This document shows, in pieces, positions 10,765-19,067 of a DNA stretch of 61,199 nucleotides (its first letter is position 1; each line of letters opens with the position of its first letter). The stretch is taken from positions 1 to 61,199 of the forward strand of contig NZ_LZJF01000061.1 in NCBI RefSeq assembly GCF_001666835.1, in the 5' to 3' direction. The notes under the pieces are model-generated. The model saw only the letters and a list, made by a program, of their open reading frames with translations. It was not told the DNA's origin and made no database searches. The DNA comes from Mycobacterium sp. E3251 (GTDB lineage: Bacteria; Actinomycetota; Actinomycetes; Mycobacteriales; Mycobacteriaceae). The position numbers were made by a program, and so were the translations under genes.

Positions 10765-12105
10765 ATGGATTTCGCAGCACTACCTCCGGAAATCAACTCC
10801 GGGCGGATGTACACCGGGCCGGGGGCCGCGCCGATGCTGGCCGCCGCGATGGCCTGGGACGCGCTGGCCGTCGCGTTGCATTCGGCGGCGGACTCGTACC
10901 AGGTGGAGGTCACGGCGTTGACGGGCGGGCCCTGGCTGGGGCCATCGGCGGCGGCGATGTCGGCCGCGGCCGCCCGGTACGTGGCCTGGACACGGGCCGC
11001 CGCCGCGCAGGCTGAACAGACCGCCACCCAGGCCAAAGCCGCGGCCGCCGCCTACGAGGCGGCGTTCGCGGAATCGGTGCCGCCGCCCGTCATCGCGGCC
11101 AACCGCAGCCTGCTGACGTCCCTGATCGCGACCAACATCTTGGGGCAGAACACGCCGGCGATCGCGACCACCGAGGCGCAGTACGCGGAGATGTGGGCTC
11201 AGGATGCCGGGGCCATGTACGGCTACGCGGCGTCGTCGGCGGCGGCGGCGCGGCTGACACCGTTCGCCTCGCCGCAAGAGAGCAGCAATTCGGGCGGGTC
11301 GGTGCGGCAAGCGGCTGCCCTCAACCAGGCCGCCGGCACCTCGGCCGGAAAGGTGCAGAGTGCCCTCTCGCCGACCCAGCAGGCCTTCACCGCGACGCCC
11401 GACGCGTTGCTCAACCTCGCAAGCCCCCTCGACTATGGCTTCGGCGGACGCGACCTGCTGGGCCTGGCGGCGGACCTGAGCGCGGTCTTCGTCGACCCGG
11501 AAATCGGAACGGCGGGGCTCGCCGCCGCGATCGTCGCGCTTCCCTACGACGTGTCCGGCGCACTGACCGGTTTCCACACCGATGACATCGTCAGCGGCTG
11601 GGCAGGGGTGCAGTCCTGGCCCGGGTCGGCGCCCGTGCCCCCCACCCCCTTCCCGGTGATCACCAACCTGGCGGGCGGTTCGGCCGCGACCGCGAGCCTG
11701 GGCCAGGCGAATACGGTCGGCGGTTTGTCGGTTCCGCCGGGCTGGGCGGCGGCCGCCCCCGCGGTACGCCCCGCCGCCCTGGCCCTGCCCGCCACCACTG
11801 TCGGCGCGGCCGCGCAGGCCTCGTCCAGCGGCTCCGGAAGCCTGTTCGGCGAAATGGCCGCGGCGAGCATGGCGGGGCGCGCTATGGCCGGTACGACAGG
11901 CGCGGGTGTCGCCGGCCGCGCCGAACGGCTCAGGGCCACAACGCAAAAGGCGACGCAGGATGGTTCGGGGGCGCCGCAGGTTCCGGCGGGCGGCCCGATC
12001 ACCAGCATCGCCGCCGAGCTGCGCGAGCTGGCATCCCTGCGCGATGCGGGAATCATCACCGAGGACGAATTCAACGAGCAAAAGCAACGGCTGCTCCCGC
12101 ACTGA
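10765..12105 (+). CDS. PPE protein, SVP subfamily, with C-terminal SHOCT domain
   Basis: The 446-residue protein opens with MDFAALPPEI and has the WxG turn (PWLG, Trp57) of the roughly 180-residue PPE helical domain, the part exported by ESX systems. The SVP signature (GGLSVPPGWA) is near residue 322. The last 33 residues (AELRELASLRDAGIITEDEF and on) form a SHOCT domain, a short oligomerisation module usually found at the end of unrelated proteins. No PE gene is adjacent, so this is an orphan PPE that would need a partner elsewhere. Surface or secreted location is inferred from the family. Confidence 0.93.
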   Translation: MDFAALPPEINSGRMYTGPGAAPMLAAAMAWDALAVALHSAADSYQVEVTALTGGPWLGPSAAAMSAAAARYVAWTRAAAAQAEQTATQAKAAAAAYEAAFAESVPPPVIAANRSLLTSLIATNILGQNTPAIATTEAQYAEMWAQDAGAMYGYAASSAAAARLTPFASPQESSNSGGSVRQAAALNQAAGTSAGKVQSALSPTQQAFTATPDALLNLASPLDYGFGGRDLLGLAADLSAVFVDPEIGTAGLAAAIVALPYDVSGALTGFHTDDIVSGWAGVQSWPGSAPVPPTPFPVITNLAGGSAATASLGQANTVGGLSVPPGWAAAAPAVRPAALALPATTVGAAAQASSSGSGSLFGEMAAASMAGRAMAGTTGAGVAGRAERLRATTQKATQDGSGAPQVPAGGPITSIAAELRELASLRDAGIITEDEFNEQKQRLLPH

Positions 12106-12206
12106 CTCCAAAAACCGGGGATAGCTGATCGCGTTCCGTTCACTGCTTCCCGAATGATGTCCAATATCGACAGATGTCGCGGGCAATTGTTTCGTACGAT
12201 ATTTGT

Positions 12207-12221
12207 ATGTCGCGGCGACAT
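12207..12221. repeat. Short palindrome in the PPE/lipoprotein gap
   Basis: ATGTCGC-G-GCGACAT is a perfect 7+1+7 inverted repeat. A related half-site, GATGTCGCGGG, begins at 12173. The element lies about 135 bases upstream of the lipoprotein start in a 250-base gap and could be an operator. No protein partner can be named. Confidence 0.35.
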
Positions 12222-12355
12222 TTCGCGATTGATATCGAACCGAACTATGAATTGATGAGCAGGTAAGCGGCGCGCCATTCTTCGCCTATCACGGCAAGCC
12301 GAAGTGTTACCGTTTGCACGCGCCAAGCTTTTCCGATCGAACTTCGCGAGCGCCC

Positions 12356-13123
12356 ATGTTCACTTCCACGACAGCGTCCCCGCGCCGCACCGCGCTGGTG
12401 GCGGCGTGCGTCGGCGTGTGCCTGCTTTCATCGTGTCGCCCGGCGCCGCCCTCTACACCGCAAGCGAACGCGCCGTCGGCCATCGTCAGCAGCGCCCCCA
12501 GCAATCCCACGCCGACGCCGGCGGCCGGCGCGCATCCGTCGATCGAAGGCGGCGTCTACGGCGATCCCGCTACGGCCGCAAAGTACTGGCAGCCACAGTC
12601 GCTGGAGGACAACTGCGGGCTGATGTCCGTGGCCGACGTGGTCGGCGAGATCACCGGCCACGCACCTACGGAGCAGCAGATGATCAAGCTGGCGGAGTCG
12701 ACGCCCTCACAGACCAATCCCGGGCCCATCTACGCACCGCGCGACGACCCGAGCCACGCCAGCGGTGACGGCGGCATCGAAATGGCCGATGCGGTAGTGC
12801 TACTCGACCACTACGGCATCAAGTCGGAGGTAACCTACGCGGCGCATCCGGATCAGACCGGTCTACCCGCGCTCGAGCGGTACCTCGCCGATAATCGCAA
12901 GGTGATCGCCTGGGTCAACTCCGCCGTCATCTGGAACACCAGCGACCAGCGGACCAAGGCCGATCACTTTCTGGTCGTCACCGGGATCGACACCAACAGG
13001 GAGATCGTCCACCTCAACGACCCTGGGGTCGATCACCCCGACGAACAGGTCACCATTCCGACGTTCGTGACCGGCTGGCAAACCGGACAGGAATCGATTG
13101 TCGTCACCGCGACTCCTGGCTGA
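12356..13123 (+). CDS. Lipoprotein with C39-like cysteine peptidase domain
   Basis: This 255-residue protein has an arginine-containing N-terminus, a hydrophobic core and a lipobox (LLSSC), followed by a proline- and alanine-rich linker. The remainder is a C39-like peptidase fold. The candidate nucleophile is in QSLEDNCGLMSVADVV and the candidate histidine in KADHFLVVTGID, and an Asp-rich segment (VHLNDPGVDHP) ends the domain. It should act outside the membrane, but whether it cleaves peptides is unproven. ATG at 12356 was chosen because it begins a normal signal peptide; a TTG at 12314 would add residues of no obvious use. Confidence 0.8.
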   Translation: MFTSTTASPRRTALVAACVGVCLLSSCRPAPPSTPQANAPSAIVSSAPSNPTPTPAAGAHPSIEGGVYGDPATAAKYWQPQSLEDNCGLMSVADVVGEITGHAPTEQQMIKLAESTPSQTNPGPIYAPRDDPSHASGDGGIEMADAVVLLDHYGIKSEVTYAAHPDQTGLPALERYLADNRKVIAWVNSAVIWNTSDQRTKADHFLVVTGIDTNREIVHLNDPGVDHPDEQVTIPTFVTGWQTGQESIVVTATPG

Positions 13124-13310
13124 GTGCCGGCTTTCCCGGGCAGACGGACCGGCCCTCCGGGGTGTGATCAACACTCACGCCGAGGTCACGGAAATGGTCC
13201 CGGCCGCCGATTACCACGACAACAGCAATTTTCTTAGTTTTAATATTCGCCGCATCGCCCGCTCATATACTGACCCCACCTCGACACCGACAACAAAAGA
13301 AGGGCACGAA

Positions 13311-13634
13311 ATGCTTGCACCGCGTTGGCTGGCCAAACTGACAATTCCCGTCATGGTTGGCGCTGCCCTCACCGCAACCACGGCGATTGCCTCGGCCGAC
13401 AGCACGGACGACGCATACATCGCGAAACTGCACAACTTGGGATTCACCTGGCCGTCGGGGAGTGACTCCGACATGATCGCAATGGGGCACGCGGTCTGCG
13501 CCGACCGGATGGCCGGCAAAACACCGGATGCGATTGCCGCCGACTTGCATTCGAGCATGAGCTCGAAGGGCTTCTCGTTCGCGGACATGACCGGCTGGGT
13601 CAGCGCGGCGGAGTCGACCTACTGCCCGGGCTGA
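13311..13634 (+). CDS. Small secreted DUF732 protein
   Basis: The 107-residue product has a signal peptide (to about ASAD, residue 30). The mature DUF732 helical domain carries two conserved cysteines (HAVCADR and STYCPG) likely to form a disulfide. DUF732 proteins are abundant in mycobacteria and their function is unknown. ATG at 13311 has AGAAGG ten bases upstream. TATACT at 13266-13271 could be the -10. The signal peptide closely resembles that of the second DUF732 gene at 37184-37537. Confidence 0.88.
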   Translation: MLAPRWLAKLTIPVMVGAALTATTAIASADSTDDAYIAKLHNLGFTWPSGSDSDMIAMGHAVCADRMAGKTPDAIAADLHSSMSSKGFSFADMTGWVSAAESTYCPG

Positions 13635-13765
13635 TCGCTCCCTGACCCACCACTCGGTTTCGCGCCCCGCCCGCATACGCTGAGCGAGACAGTTGGTGCG
13701 GTCTCGCCGAGTGGGGATGGGCAGTGGAGGGTTCGACGGCCTTTTCAGGTTTCGCGGCGGTGGAC

Positions 13766-14569
13766 ATGCAGGTGCACAGCCTGCTCCGCTACCCAGTGAA
13801 GTCGATGCTCGGCGAAGCCGTGCCCGACCTGTACGTCGACGAGCATGGCGCCGAAGGCGACCGGCGGCTGGCGTTGCTCGACGCCGCCACCGGGCATGTG
13901 GCCAGCGCCAAGAACGCCCGGTTGTGGCGCGGCCTGTTGAAGTGCACTGCGAATGCGAACGCCGGTCGGGTAAGCATCGGACTGCCCGACGGCACCAGCG
14001 TGAGTGCCGACGACCCCGGCATCGACGACCTGCTTTCCGCCCTGATGGGACGGCCGGTCCGGCTGATCGCGCAGCGCCCCGAGGGCGCCACGCTGGTGCG
14101 TCCGGACCCGGAGAAGTTGCTCGAGCTGGGCTTGGACGCCGAGGTCGGCGGCCGCATCCTGGAGATCGCCCAGGCGACTCCGGGCGATGCCTTCACCGAC
14201 GAAGCCCCACTGCACGCGATCACCACCGCCACGCTCGAGCACATCGGCGTCGAGGCGCTGCGGTACCGGCCCAACCTGGTGATCACAACGCCGCCGGGTT
14301 ACCCGCCCTACGCCGAAAACGACTGGGTCGGCGGGGAGATCGCCGTCGGCGACGCACGGCTACGGGTCCTGACTGCCACATCACGGTGTGTCGTACCCAC
14401 GCTCGAGCACGGTCCACTGCCACGCGCTCCGCAGGCGCTCCGCACACCTGCGGCCGAAAACCGTTGGGACACAGGGGGTCACGGCGCCCAACCGTGCGCT
14501 GGCGCCTATCTCGCCGTGGTGACGCAAGGGGTCATCCGCGTCGGTGACCAGGTCACCATCGGCGGGTAG
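13766..14569 (+). CDS. MOSC-domain protein
   Basis: This 267-residue protein has the MOSC N-terminal beta-barrel start (MQVHSLLRYPVKSM) and a MOSC domain. Its conserved cysteine is in TATSRCVVPTLEHG, the position where related enzymes bind molybdenum cofactor or transfer sulfur. Family members include mARC-like amidoxime reductases and YcbX; the substrate here is not known. ATG at 13766, with GGCGG upstream, is preferred; a GTG at 13724 would add 14 residues. The gene converges on 14610-14861. Confidence 0.87.
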   Translation: MQVHSLLRYPVKSMLGEAVPDLYVDEHGAEGDRRLALLDAATGHVASAKNARLWRGLLKCTANANAGRVSIGLPDGTSVSADDPGIDDLLSALMGRPVRLIAQRPEGATLVRPDPEKLLELGLDAEVGGRILEIAQATPGDAFTDEAPLHAITTATLEHIGVEALRYRPNLVITTPPGYPPYAENDWVGGEIAVGDARLRVLTATSRCVVPTLEHGPLPRAPQALRTPAAENRWDTGGHGAQPCAGAYLAVVTQGVIRVGDQVTIGG

Positions 14570-14609
14570 GCGGTTCAATCGGTGCGCAGCGGTCTTGTCA
14601 TGCGCCATG

Positions 14610-14861
14610 TCAGGCGCCCAGATTGCGCAGCGCAGTGTCGAGCTCCTCGGCCTGCTCGGCCAGCTCGCGTTCCGAGAGCTGCGTGCCTCCGGCCCGCTCC
14701 AGCACCTCCTGGCGCGTCGCGATCTGCAGGGCGCCACGGTAATCCGGTGCATCCAACTCCGCCGGCGAGGCGACGTCGATGCGGCCCTCGATCGCGACCA
14801 GCGCCGCGTGTTCATCCTCGGCGGCCAGCAGCCGCCGGACATCGTCAGCGTTGACGTTCAT
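14610..14861 (-). CDS. Small conserved acidic protein, unknown function
   Basis: The 83-residue protein is rich in Ala, Glu and Leu and predicted helical, with no signal or membrane segment. It starts MNVNADDVRRLLAAEDEH and ends in an amphipathic helix (SERELAEQAEELDTALRNLGA). Its ATG at 14861 lies one base after the stop of the DUF6480-type gene, so translation is probably coupled. I do not recognise a named family. Confidence 0.7.
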   Translation of the reverse strand: MNVNADDVRRLLAAEDEHAALVAIEGRIDVASPAELDAPDYRGALQIATRQEVLERAGGTQLSERELAEQAEELDTALRNLGA

Positions 14862-14862
14862 C

Positions 14863-15108
14863 TCAAGTCGCCCCAACCATTTTCATGACAAGCAATACCG
14901 CTACCGCGAGGAAGACCACGGCGAAGACACAAACGGCGATCACCGTGAGTAGGGAACTGGGGGTGAATCGCCCGGTCGCCGGCGGCTGGTGCTCACCGAC
15001 GCCCGACGTTTGCGGCGCCGCAGGGGGAGTGGACCCCGGTGGCACGCCGCCACCCGCCTCTAGGCCGGGCGTTTGCACCGGGTCGGGATTAGGAGGTTGT
15101 GCTGTCAT
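14863..15108 (-). CDS. DUF6480-like small membrane protein
   Basis: The 81-residue protein has a proline/glycine-rich N-terminal half (PDPVQTPGLEAGGGVPPGSTPPA) typical of DUF6480. One C-terminal transmembrane helix (about residues 52-76) follows, with a lysine near the end. Function is unknown. It is the first gene of a two-gene unit with 14610-14861. A SigF-like motif lies about 87 bases upstream (15195-15219). Confidence 0.8.
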   Translation of the reverse strand: MTAQPPNPDPVQTPGLEAGGGVPPGSTPPAAPQTSGVGEHQPPATGRFTPSSLLTVIAVCVFAVVFLAVAVLLVMKMVGAT

Positions 15109-15194
15109 CGCTGACGCCTGTCCTTCCTGGGCTTACGGTGTCGCTCGCACCGGGTTTCATACCGGGTCGCATCGCCACCCGCGCACCGCGTTGC

Positions 15195-15219
15195 ATTCCC
15201 GCCCAGAACGCGCCCAAAC
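15195..15219 (-). promoter_or_regulatory. Possible SigF-like promoter for the DUF6480 unit
   Basis: On the minus strand GTTT (15219-15216) is followed after 15 bases by GGGAAT (15200-15195). The spacing is ideal, and the -10 differs from GGGTAT at one position. It would leave a 5' UTR of about 80 bases. Confidence 0.35.
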
Positions 15220-15308
15220 GGGATGCTGCGATTACTGGCCGATCAGCGGCGCCCGCCCTGCGATCACGTTGTGTATGAGAAGCATTCAGGCGGCCGGAGG
15301 CCAGGTAC

Positions 15309-15563
15309 CTAGGATTCCGAGTGCGGAGTGGGGCTTTGTGCGGATTCCCACTTCGCCTCCAGCGACCTGGTCACCATCGTGCCGGCGGGCAGGTCCAGCT
15401 GAAAGGTCTCCCCGTCGTCGTCCTGGAAGGTGAGGGTGTAACCGGCGTCGGTGGAGTCTTTGAACACCACCTTGTAGGGCTGTTCACCCGAGCCACGATC
15501 GACGGCGATGACGTCGCCAGGCGAGACGTCGTCGATGAGGTCGTTACCGGAGGCTTTGGACAT
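15309..15563 (-). CDS. Small conserved hypothetical beta-rich protein
   Basis: This 84-residue acidic protein (MSKASGNDLIDDVSPGDVIAV) looks like a small beta-barrel: alternating hydrophobic strands such as YKVVFKD, YTLTFQD and FQLDLPAG are separated by Asp/Gly turns. It has no signal peptide, cysteine or membrane span. It stands alone, with gaps of about 200 bases or more on both sides. Function unknown; I can name no family. Confidence 0.65.
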   Translation of the reverse strand: MSKASGNDLIDDVSPGDVIAVDRGSGEQPYKVVFKDSTDAGYTLTFQDDDGETFQLDLPAGTMVTRSLEAKWESAQSPTPHSES

Positions 15564-15809
15564 ACGGTCGACGGTAGCCGATCAGGCGACCGCGCCCGTA
15601 TCTCGATCACATTCGCTCCCCGGCGACCACCACCCTGCGCACGAATTCCGTTGCAGCGCTGGCACGTTCATTCGCACCCGGGAGGATGATCCGGCCCCCA
15701 CGCGCGGGTGACGCAGGTCACATGCGTGTTTGATCGGCGTCATCGGTGGAATCACTGCCCTGATACGAACGAACGCAATTCTTGGCTAAACGCCGCAAGG
15801 AGATTTTCG

Positions 15810-16367
15810 ATGAGCGAGCAGAACAAAGCCGACGAAGCGCGCAGGGGCCTGATCGATTCGGTCAAAGGCAAAGCCAAAGAGGTCGTCGGGGCGGTTACCG
15901 GCAACGAGTCGCTGACCGCCGAGGGGCAGCTCGAGCAGACCCAGGCGCACGAGCGCAAGGAAGCGAACGCGATGGAGGCCGTGGCCGAGGCGCAGGCCAA
16001 TCAGGCGCAGGACGCCGCGGCCGAGGCCAAGGTTGAGGGCGCCCAAGAACGCGTCGCGGCAAACGCGCAAGCCGTCGCCGCCGAGGAATCGATCGAAGCC
16101 CAGGAGGCGGCTCAGAAGCGGGCCGCCGAGCAGGCTGCACGGCAGCGGGCGACCGCCGAGAAGACTCAGGCCGAACTCGACGCGCAGCGCGAAGCGCAGC
16201 GAGCGAAGGCCGAGGAGCGCGCCGAGATCCGTGAAGCGTCGGAGGACATCATCGACGCCGTCGCCGAGCACCAGACGTCGGTCCAGGTGGCGCGCAACGA
16301 AGAGTCGGAGGCCGACCGCCTGCGACGCCAGGCCCAGAACGTGACCGACGAAGCCGACCTGCCCTGA
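15810..16367 (+). CDS. CsbD-family stress protein with long charged helical tail
   Basis: The first 45 residues are a CsbD domain (KADEARRGLIDSVKGKAKEVVG, then GNESLTAEGQLEQ), known from general stress proteins of bacteria. The remaining 140 residues are almost entirely Ala, Glu, Gln, Arg and Lys and should form one long helix or coiled coil, so this 185-residue form is about three times the usual CsbD length. ATG at 15810 has AAGGAG nearby. The next gene is 26 bases downstream with the same composition, so the two probably form an operon. Confidence 0.85.
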   Translation: MSEQNKADEARRGLIDSVKGKAKEVVGAVTGNESLTAEGQLEQTQAHERKEANAMEAVAEAQANQAQDAAAEAKVEGAQERVAANAQAVAAEESIEAQEAAQKRAAEQAARQRATAEKTQAELDAQREAQRAKAEERAEIREASEDIIDAVAEHQTSVQVARNEESEADRLRRQAQNVTDEADLP

Positions 16368-16393
16368 CGGCGGGCCACACACAGGAGAAGTTG

Positions 16394-17068
16394 ATGAGGA
16401 TATCCGAAGTCCCGTTCGCGGTTTTGCGGTTCCACTACCAGCTGGCCCGTTTCCCGTTGCAGGTCATCGAGGACCGGGTTGTCACCCGAATCCCGACCGA
16501 AGCGCCCGCTCGCCTGCTGTTCGAGCGTTCGCTCGGCATGCTGGACACCACGGTCGGCAATGTGCTCGATGACCCGAAGCTGGTCGAGCGTGGGACGGCG
16601 CTCGTCGAGCGCAGTGACGCGCTGGGCCGCGCGGCGCAGCTGGACGCGAAGGCCGCGGCCCGCAAGGAACAGGCCGACGCGAAGCTGAAGGGCGCCCGCG
16701 ACGAGGCGATCGAGGACCGGCAGGAAGCGCAGGCCGCCACGCAGCAGGAGATCACGCAGGCCCGCAACGCCGCCGAGCAACGCAAACAGGAAGCCGCACA
16801 ATCGGCCCAGCGGCAGAGTGCCGCGGCGAAGCGGCGCGCCGACGAGGCGGCGGACAGGCAGAAGCGCACGGTCGAGTCGGCCAAACGCCAGGTGGAGACC
16901 AGAACCCAGGCCGCCGAGAAGGCCGCATCCAAGGCCGCGGCGGCGAAAATCGACGAGGCCGAAGACAAGTTGGGCGACGCCGCCGACAAGCGCTCCGAGG
17001 CGGACCGGGTCGCGGAACTGGCGGCCGCCGAGAAGCGGCTGCGGCAGGAGGAACGCGCTAACGACTGA
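16394..17068 (+). CDS. Coiled-coil protein paired with CsbD (often mislabelled IF2-like)
   Basis: The 224-residue protein begins with a conserved folded segment of about 80 residues (LRFHYQLARFPLQVIEDRVVTR, then SLGMLDTTVGNVLDDPKLVERG). It continues as about 140 residues of Ala/Glu/Lys/Arg/Gln repeats. The helical repeats give superficial similarity to the linker of translation initiation factor IF2, but no GTPase motif is present. ATG at 16394 follows GGAGAAG; TTG one codon upstream is possible. Probably cotranscribed with the CsbD gene; a structural or envelope-stress role is inference only. Confidence 0.8.
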   Translation: MRISEVPFAVLRFHYQLARFPLQVIEDRVVTRIPTEAPARLLFERSLGMLDTTVGNVLDDPKLVERGTALVERSDALGRAAQLDAKAAARKEQADAKLKGARDEAIEDRQEAQAATQQEITQARNAAEQRKQEAAQSAQRQSAAAKRRADEAADRQKRTVESAKRQVETRTQAAEKAASKAAAAKIDEAEDKLGDAADKRSEADRVAELAAAEKRLRQEERAND

Positions 17069-17080
17069 CGCGCGCGCAGC

Positions 17081-17746
17081 TCAGACCCGCGGCGGCGGCC
17101 CCTGGTTGACCTTGTTAGCGGCGAATGTCGCGGCCTGGGCGGTCATTCCGGCGTCGATGTAGGACACGTGCGCCATCAGGTTGCCGCCACCGGAGCAGAT
17201 CGGGTCGTCGGTCGCACACAAGCTGATGACCTTCGATCCATACGCCGGGTTGATCGTGGGTAGCGGTTGGCCGCCCCACAACATCGTCGAGAGTCCACTG
17301 CTGGGCTCGCCGAAGAGGGCGACGGCGGCGACGTGATCGGCGACCGGAGCCGGCATCGCGTTGGTGGCCAGGTCGATCACCGTCGAGCCCTGGGAATAGC
17401 CGCCGAGCACGATCCGCGAGTTCGGGCAGCTGGCGACGGTGTCTTGGACGTGTGCGCTGGCGTCATTGGATCCGGCATTCGCGCTGTTGTGGTAGTCGTC
17501 GTTGGCCGGGTAGTTCACGGCGTAGACGTCGACGGACTTCCCGCCGAGTTGCGCGGTGAGCGAGTCCACGAACGCCTGCCCGATGTTGCCCAGACCGGGC
17601 TCCTGATGAGTGCCGCGGGCGAAGACCACCGAGACGTCGGAGCACGCATCGGCGGCAGCGGTGGGCAGGGCGATAGGTGCGCTCAGCACCGCCCACGTCG
17701 CCACCACAGGGAGACCAACAATGCGAGTAAGTCTGCGTGCACTCAT
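17081..17746 (-). CDS. Secreted cutinase-like esterase, Culp1/CFP21 type
   Basis: This 221-residue protein has a signal peptide of about 32 residues and a cutinase alpha/beta-hydrolase domain. The serine nucleophile is in GGYSQGS, the acidic residue in CATDDPIC and the histidine in AHVSY. Four cysteines sit where the two cutinase disulfides form. Sequence and length match M. tuberculosis Rv1984c (CFP21, Culp1), a secreted esterase/lipase and T-cell antigen. It hydrolyses ester bonds of lipids outside the cell. It is convergent with the coiled-coil gene, 12 bases apart. Confidence 0.92.
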   Translation of the reverse strand: MSARRLTRIVGLPVVATWAVLSAPIALPTAAADACSDVSVVFARGTHQEPGLGNIGQAFVDSLTAQLGGKSVDVYAVNYPANDDYHNSANAGSNDASAHVQDTVASCPNSRIVLGGYSQGSTVIDLATNAMPAPVADHVAAVALFGEPSSGLSTMLWGGQPLPTINPAYGSKVISLCATDDPICSGGGNLMAHVSYIDAGMTAQAATFAANKVNQGPPPRV

Positions 17747-17849
17747 GCCGAAATCCTGTCACATCAGTGCACGCCTGGGTGCCGGCGGTCGGCTCTACCG
17801 TGATGACGCGGGAGCAGGCAGCCGAATCGCTCTGGCGCACAAGAGATTC

Positions 17850-18209
17850 TCAGTCGGCAATAGTCCGGATGCGAATGGGGCCCGCCCACTCATCGTCGGG
17901 ATCGACGACGGTGCCGCGCTGCGTTATCTCCACGTGGCCCGATTTCGCCAGGTCACGCGCGGCGTCGCGCGCGTCCGGCATCAGCTCACGCCAGTCCGCA
18001 CCACCCACGGCACGGGCGGCATCAGAGGGGCAGATGCTGCTGCGCGGGCCGCGATGCTCGGCCAGCGCGCGGATTGACGATTCCAGTCGGTGCCTGATCG
18101 GCCCATCCCCGAGCGCGACCCCGGCATGGTCGGCGCCGGGGCCACCGCCGTCAAGCACCCGGCGGAGTTCGGCTCGTAATCGCTCAGCCACGCTTAGCGG
18201 CCGCGCCAT
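17850..18209 (-). CDS. DUF3253 protein, overlapping the enoyl-CoA hydratase 3' end
   Basis: The 119-residue frame carries the DUF3253 pattern: IRALAEHRGP, ICPSDAARAVGG, DWRELMPDARDAARDLAKSG, then EITQRG and GPIRIR. The fold is thought to be winged-helix-like; the function is unknown. Its ATG at 18209 overlaps the enoyl-CoA hydratase stop by 16 bases; a GTG at 18191 just after that stop is the alternative. The longer open frame upstream (to 18857) is only a shadow of the hydratase gene. The overlap implies one transcript with the hydratase. Confidence 0.8.
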   Translation of the reverse strand: MARPLSVAERLRAELRRVLDGGGPGADHAGVALGDGPIRHRLESSIRALAEHRGPRSSICPSDAARAVGGADWRELMPDARDAARDLAKSGHVEITQRGTVVDPDDEWAGPIRIRTIAD

Positions 18210-18967
18210 TGGGGCTTGCGCTTCTCGGCCCAGGCCCGGAGACCCTCGGCGACGTCCTCGGTCGCACCGGCCACCTTGCGCATGGTCTCGCCGAAACGGA
18301 CCGACTCGATCCAGCCCATGTCCGCCGTCCGCCACGCCACTTCCTTGGTCGCCCGTTGGGCCAGGGGAGCGGCCTCGGTCAGGGTCCTCGCCCAGGCCCG
18401 GGCTTCGGCCTGCAAGTCGTCCGGCTCCACCAGCTTCCACACCAGGCCGATTTCCTTGGCCCGCTCGGCGCTCATGGGCTTGCCGGTCAGGAGCAGTTCC
18501 ATGGCGTTGGCCCAGCCGACCCGCTGGGGCAACCGGATGGCCCCGACGATGGTGGGCACGCCGATCGACACCTCGGGAAAGCAGAACGTCGCCTCGGTGC
18601 TGGCGATGACGAAGTCGCAGAAGAGTAGGCCGGTCACTCCATAGCCGATGCAGGGCCCGTGCACGGCGGCGATGGTCGGCTTGAACAACTCCATCCCGGA
18701 CTCGAAGGAGTTGATCGTCGGCTTCTCCCAGAAGGTGCCGCCGAAGGTGCCCACCGAGCCCTCGCCGTCCTTGAGATCGCCGCCGGCGCAGTAGACGCTC
18801 CCGTTGGCGGTCAGGATCGCGACCCACGCATCCAGGTCGTCGCGGAACCGCTCCCACGCCGCGTTCAAGTCCTGGCGAAGAGGCCCGTTGATGGCGTTGC
18901 GAGCCTCGGGGCGGTTAAGGGTGATGGTGGCGATGTGGTCGTCCAGCTCATACGTGACGAGACTCAT
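18194..18967 (-). CDS. Enoyl-CoA hydratase/isomerase (crotonase family)
   Basis: This 257-residue crotonase-fold enzyme has NRPEARNAI, the first oxyanion-hole segment (YCAGGDLKDGEG) and the second (AAVHGPCIGYGVTGL). The usual catalytic glutamates of true hydratases are not obvious after GYG, and FPEVSIGV supplies an acidic residue typical of hydratase/isomerase members. It probably acts on an acyl-CoA thioester in lipid or sterol breakdown; the exact reaction cannot be told. ATG start at 18967. The DUF3253 gene follows with a 16-base overlap. Confidence 0.88.
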   Translation of the reverse strand: MSLVTYELDDHIATITLNRPEARNAINGPLRQDLNAAWERFRDDLDAWVAILTANGSVYCAGGDLKDGEGSVGTFGGTFWEKPTINSFESGMELFKPTIAAVHGPCIGYGVTGLLFCDFVIASTEATFCFPEVSIGVPTIVGAIRLPQRVGWANAMELLLTGKPMSAERAKEIGLVWKLVEPDDLQAEARAWARTLTEAAPLAQRATKEVAWRTADMGWIESVRFGETMRKVAGATEDVAEGLRAWAEKRKPQWRGR

Positions 18968-19067
18968 GGGTTCACCCTAGGGCGCCGAGTGTGCCTGCTG
19001 AGTACGAGAACTGGCCTGAATTCGTCCATACGTCCGACACTCGGCGGACGGCGGGCGGCCCGACCCC

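Noticed and set aside
10780..12186. 468-codon frame antisense to the PPE gene
   Set aside because: Arg/Gly-rich shadow; the PPE frame is unmistakable.
18210..18857. Upstream extension of the DUF3253 frame
   Set aside because: This part only mirrors the enoyl-CoA hydratase gene in another frame. DUF3253 homology begins near 18209.
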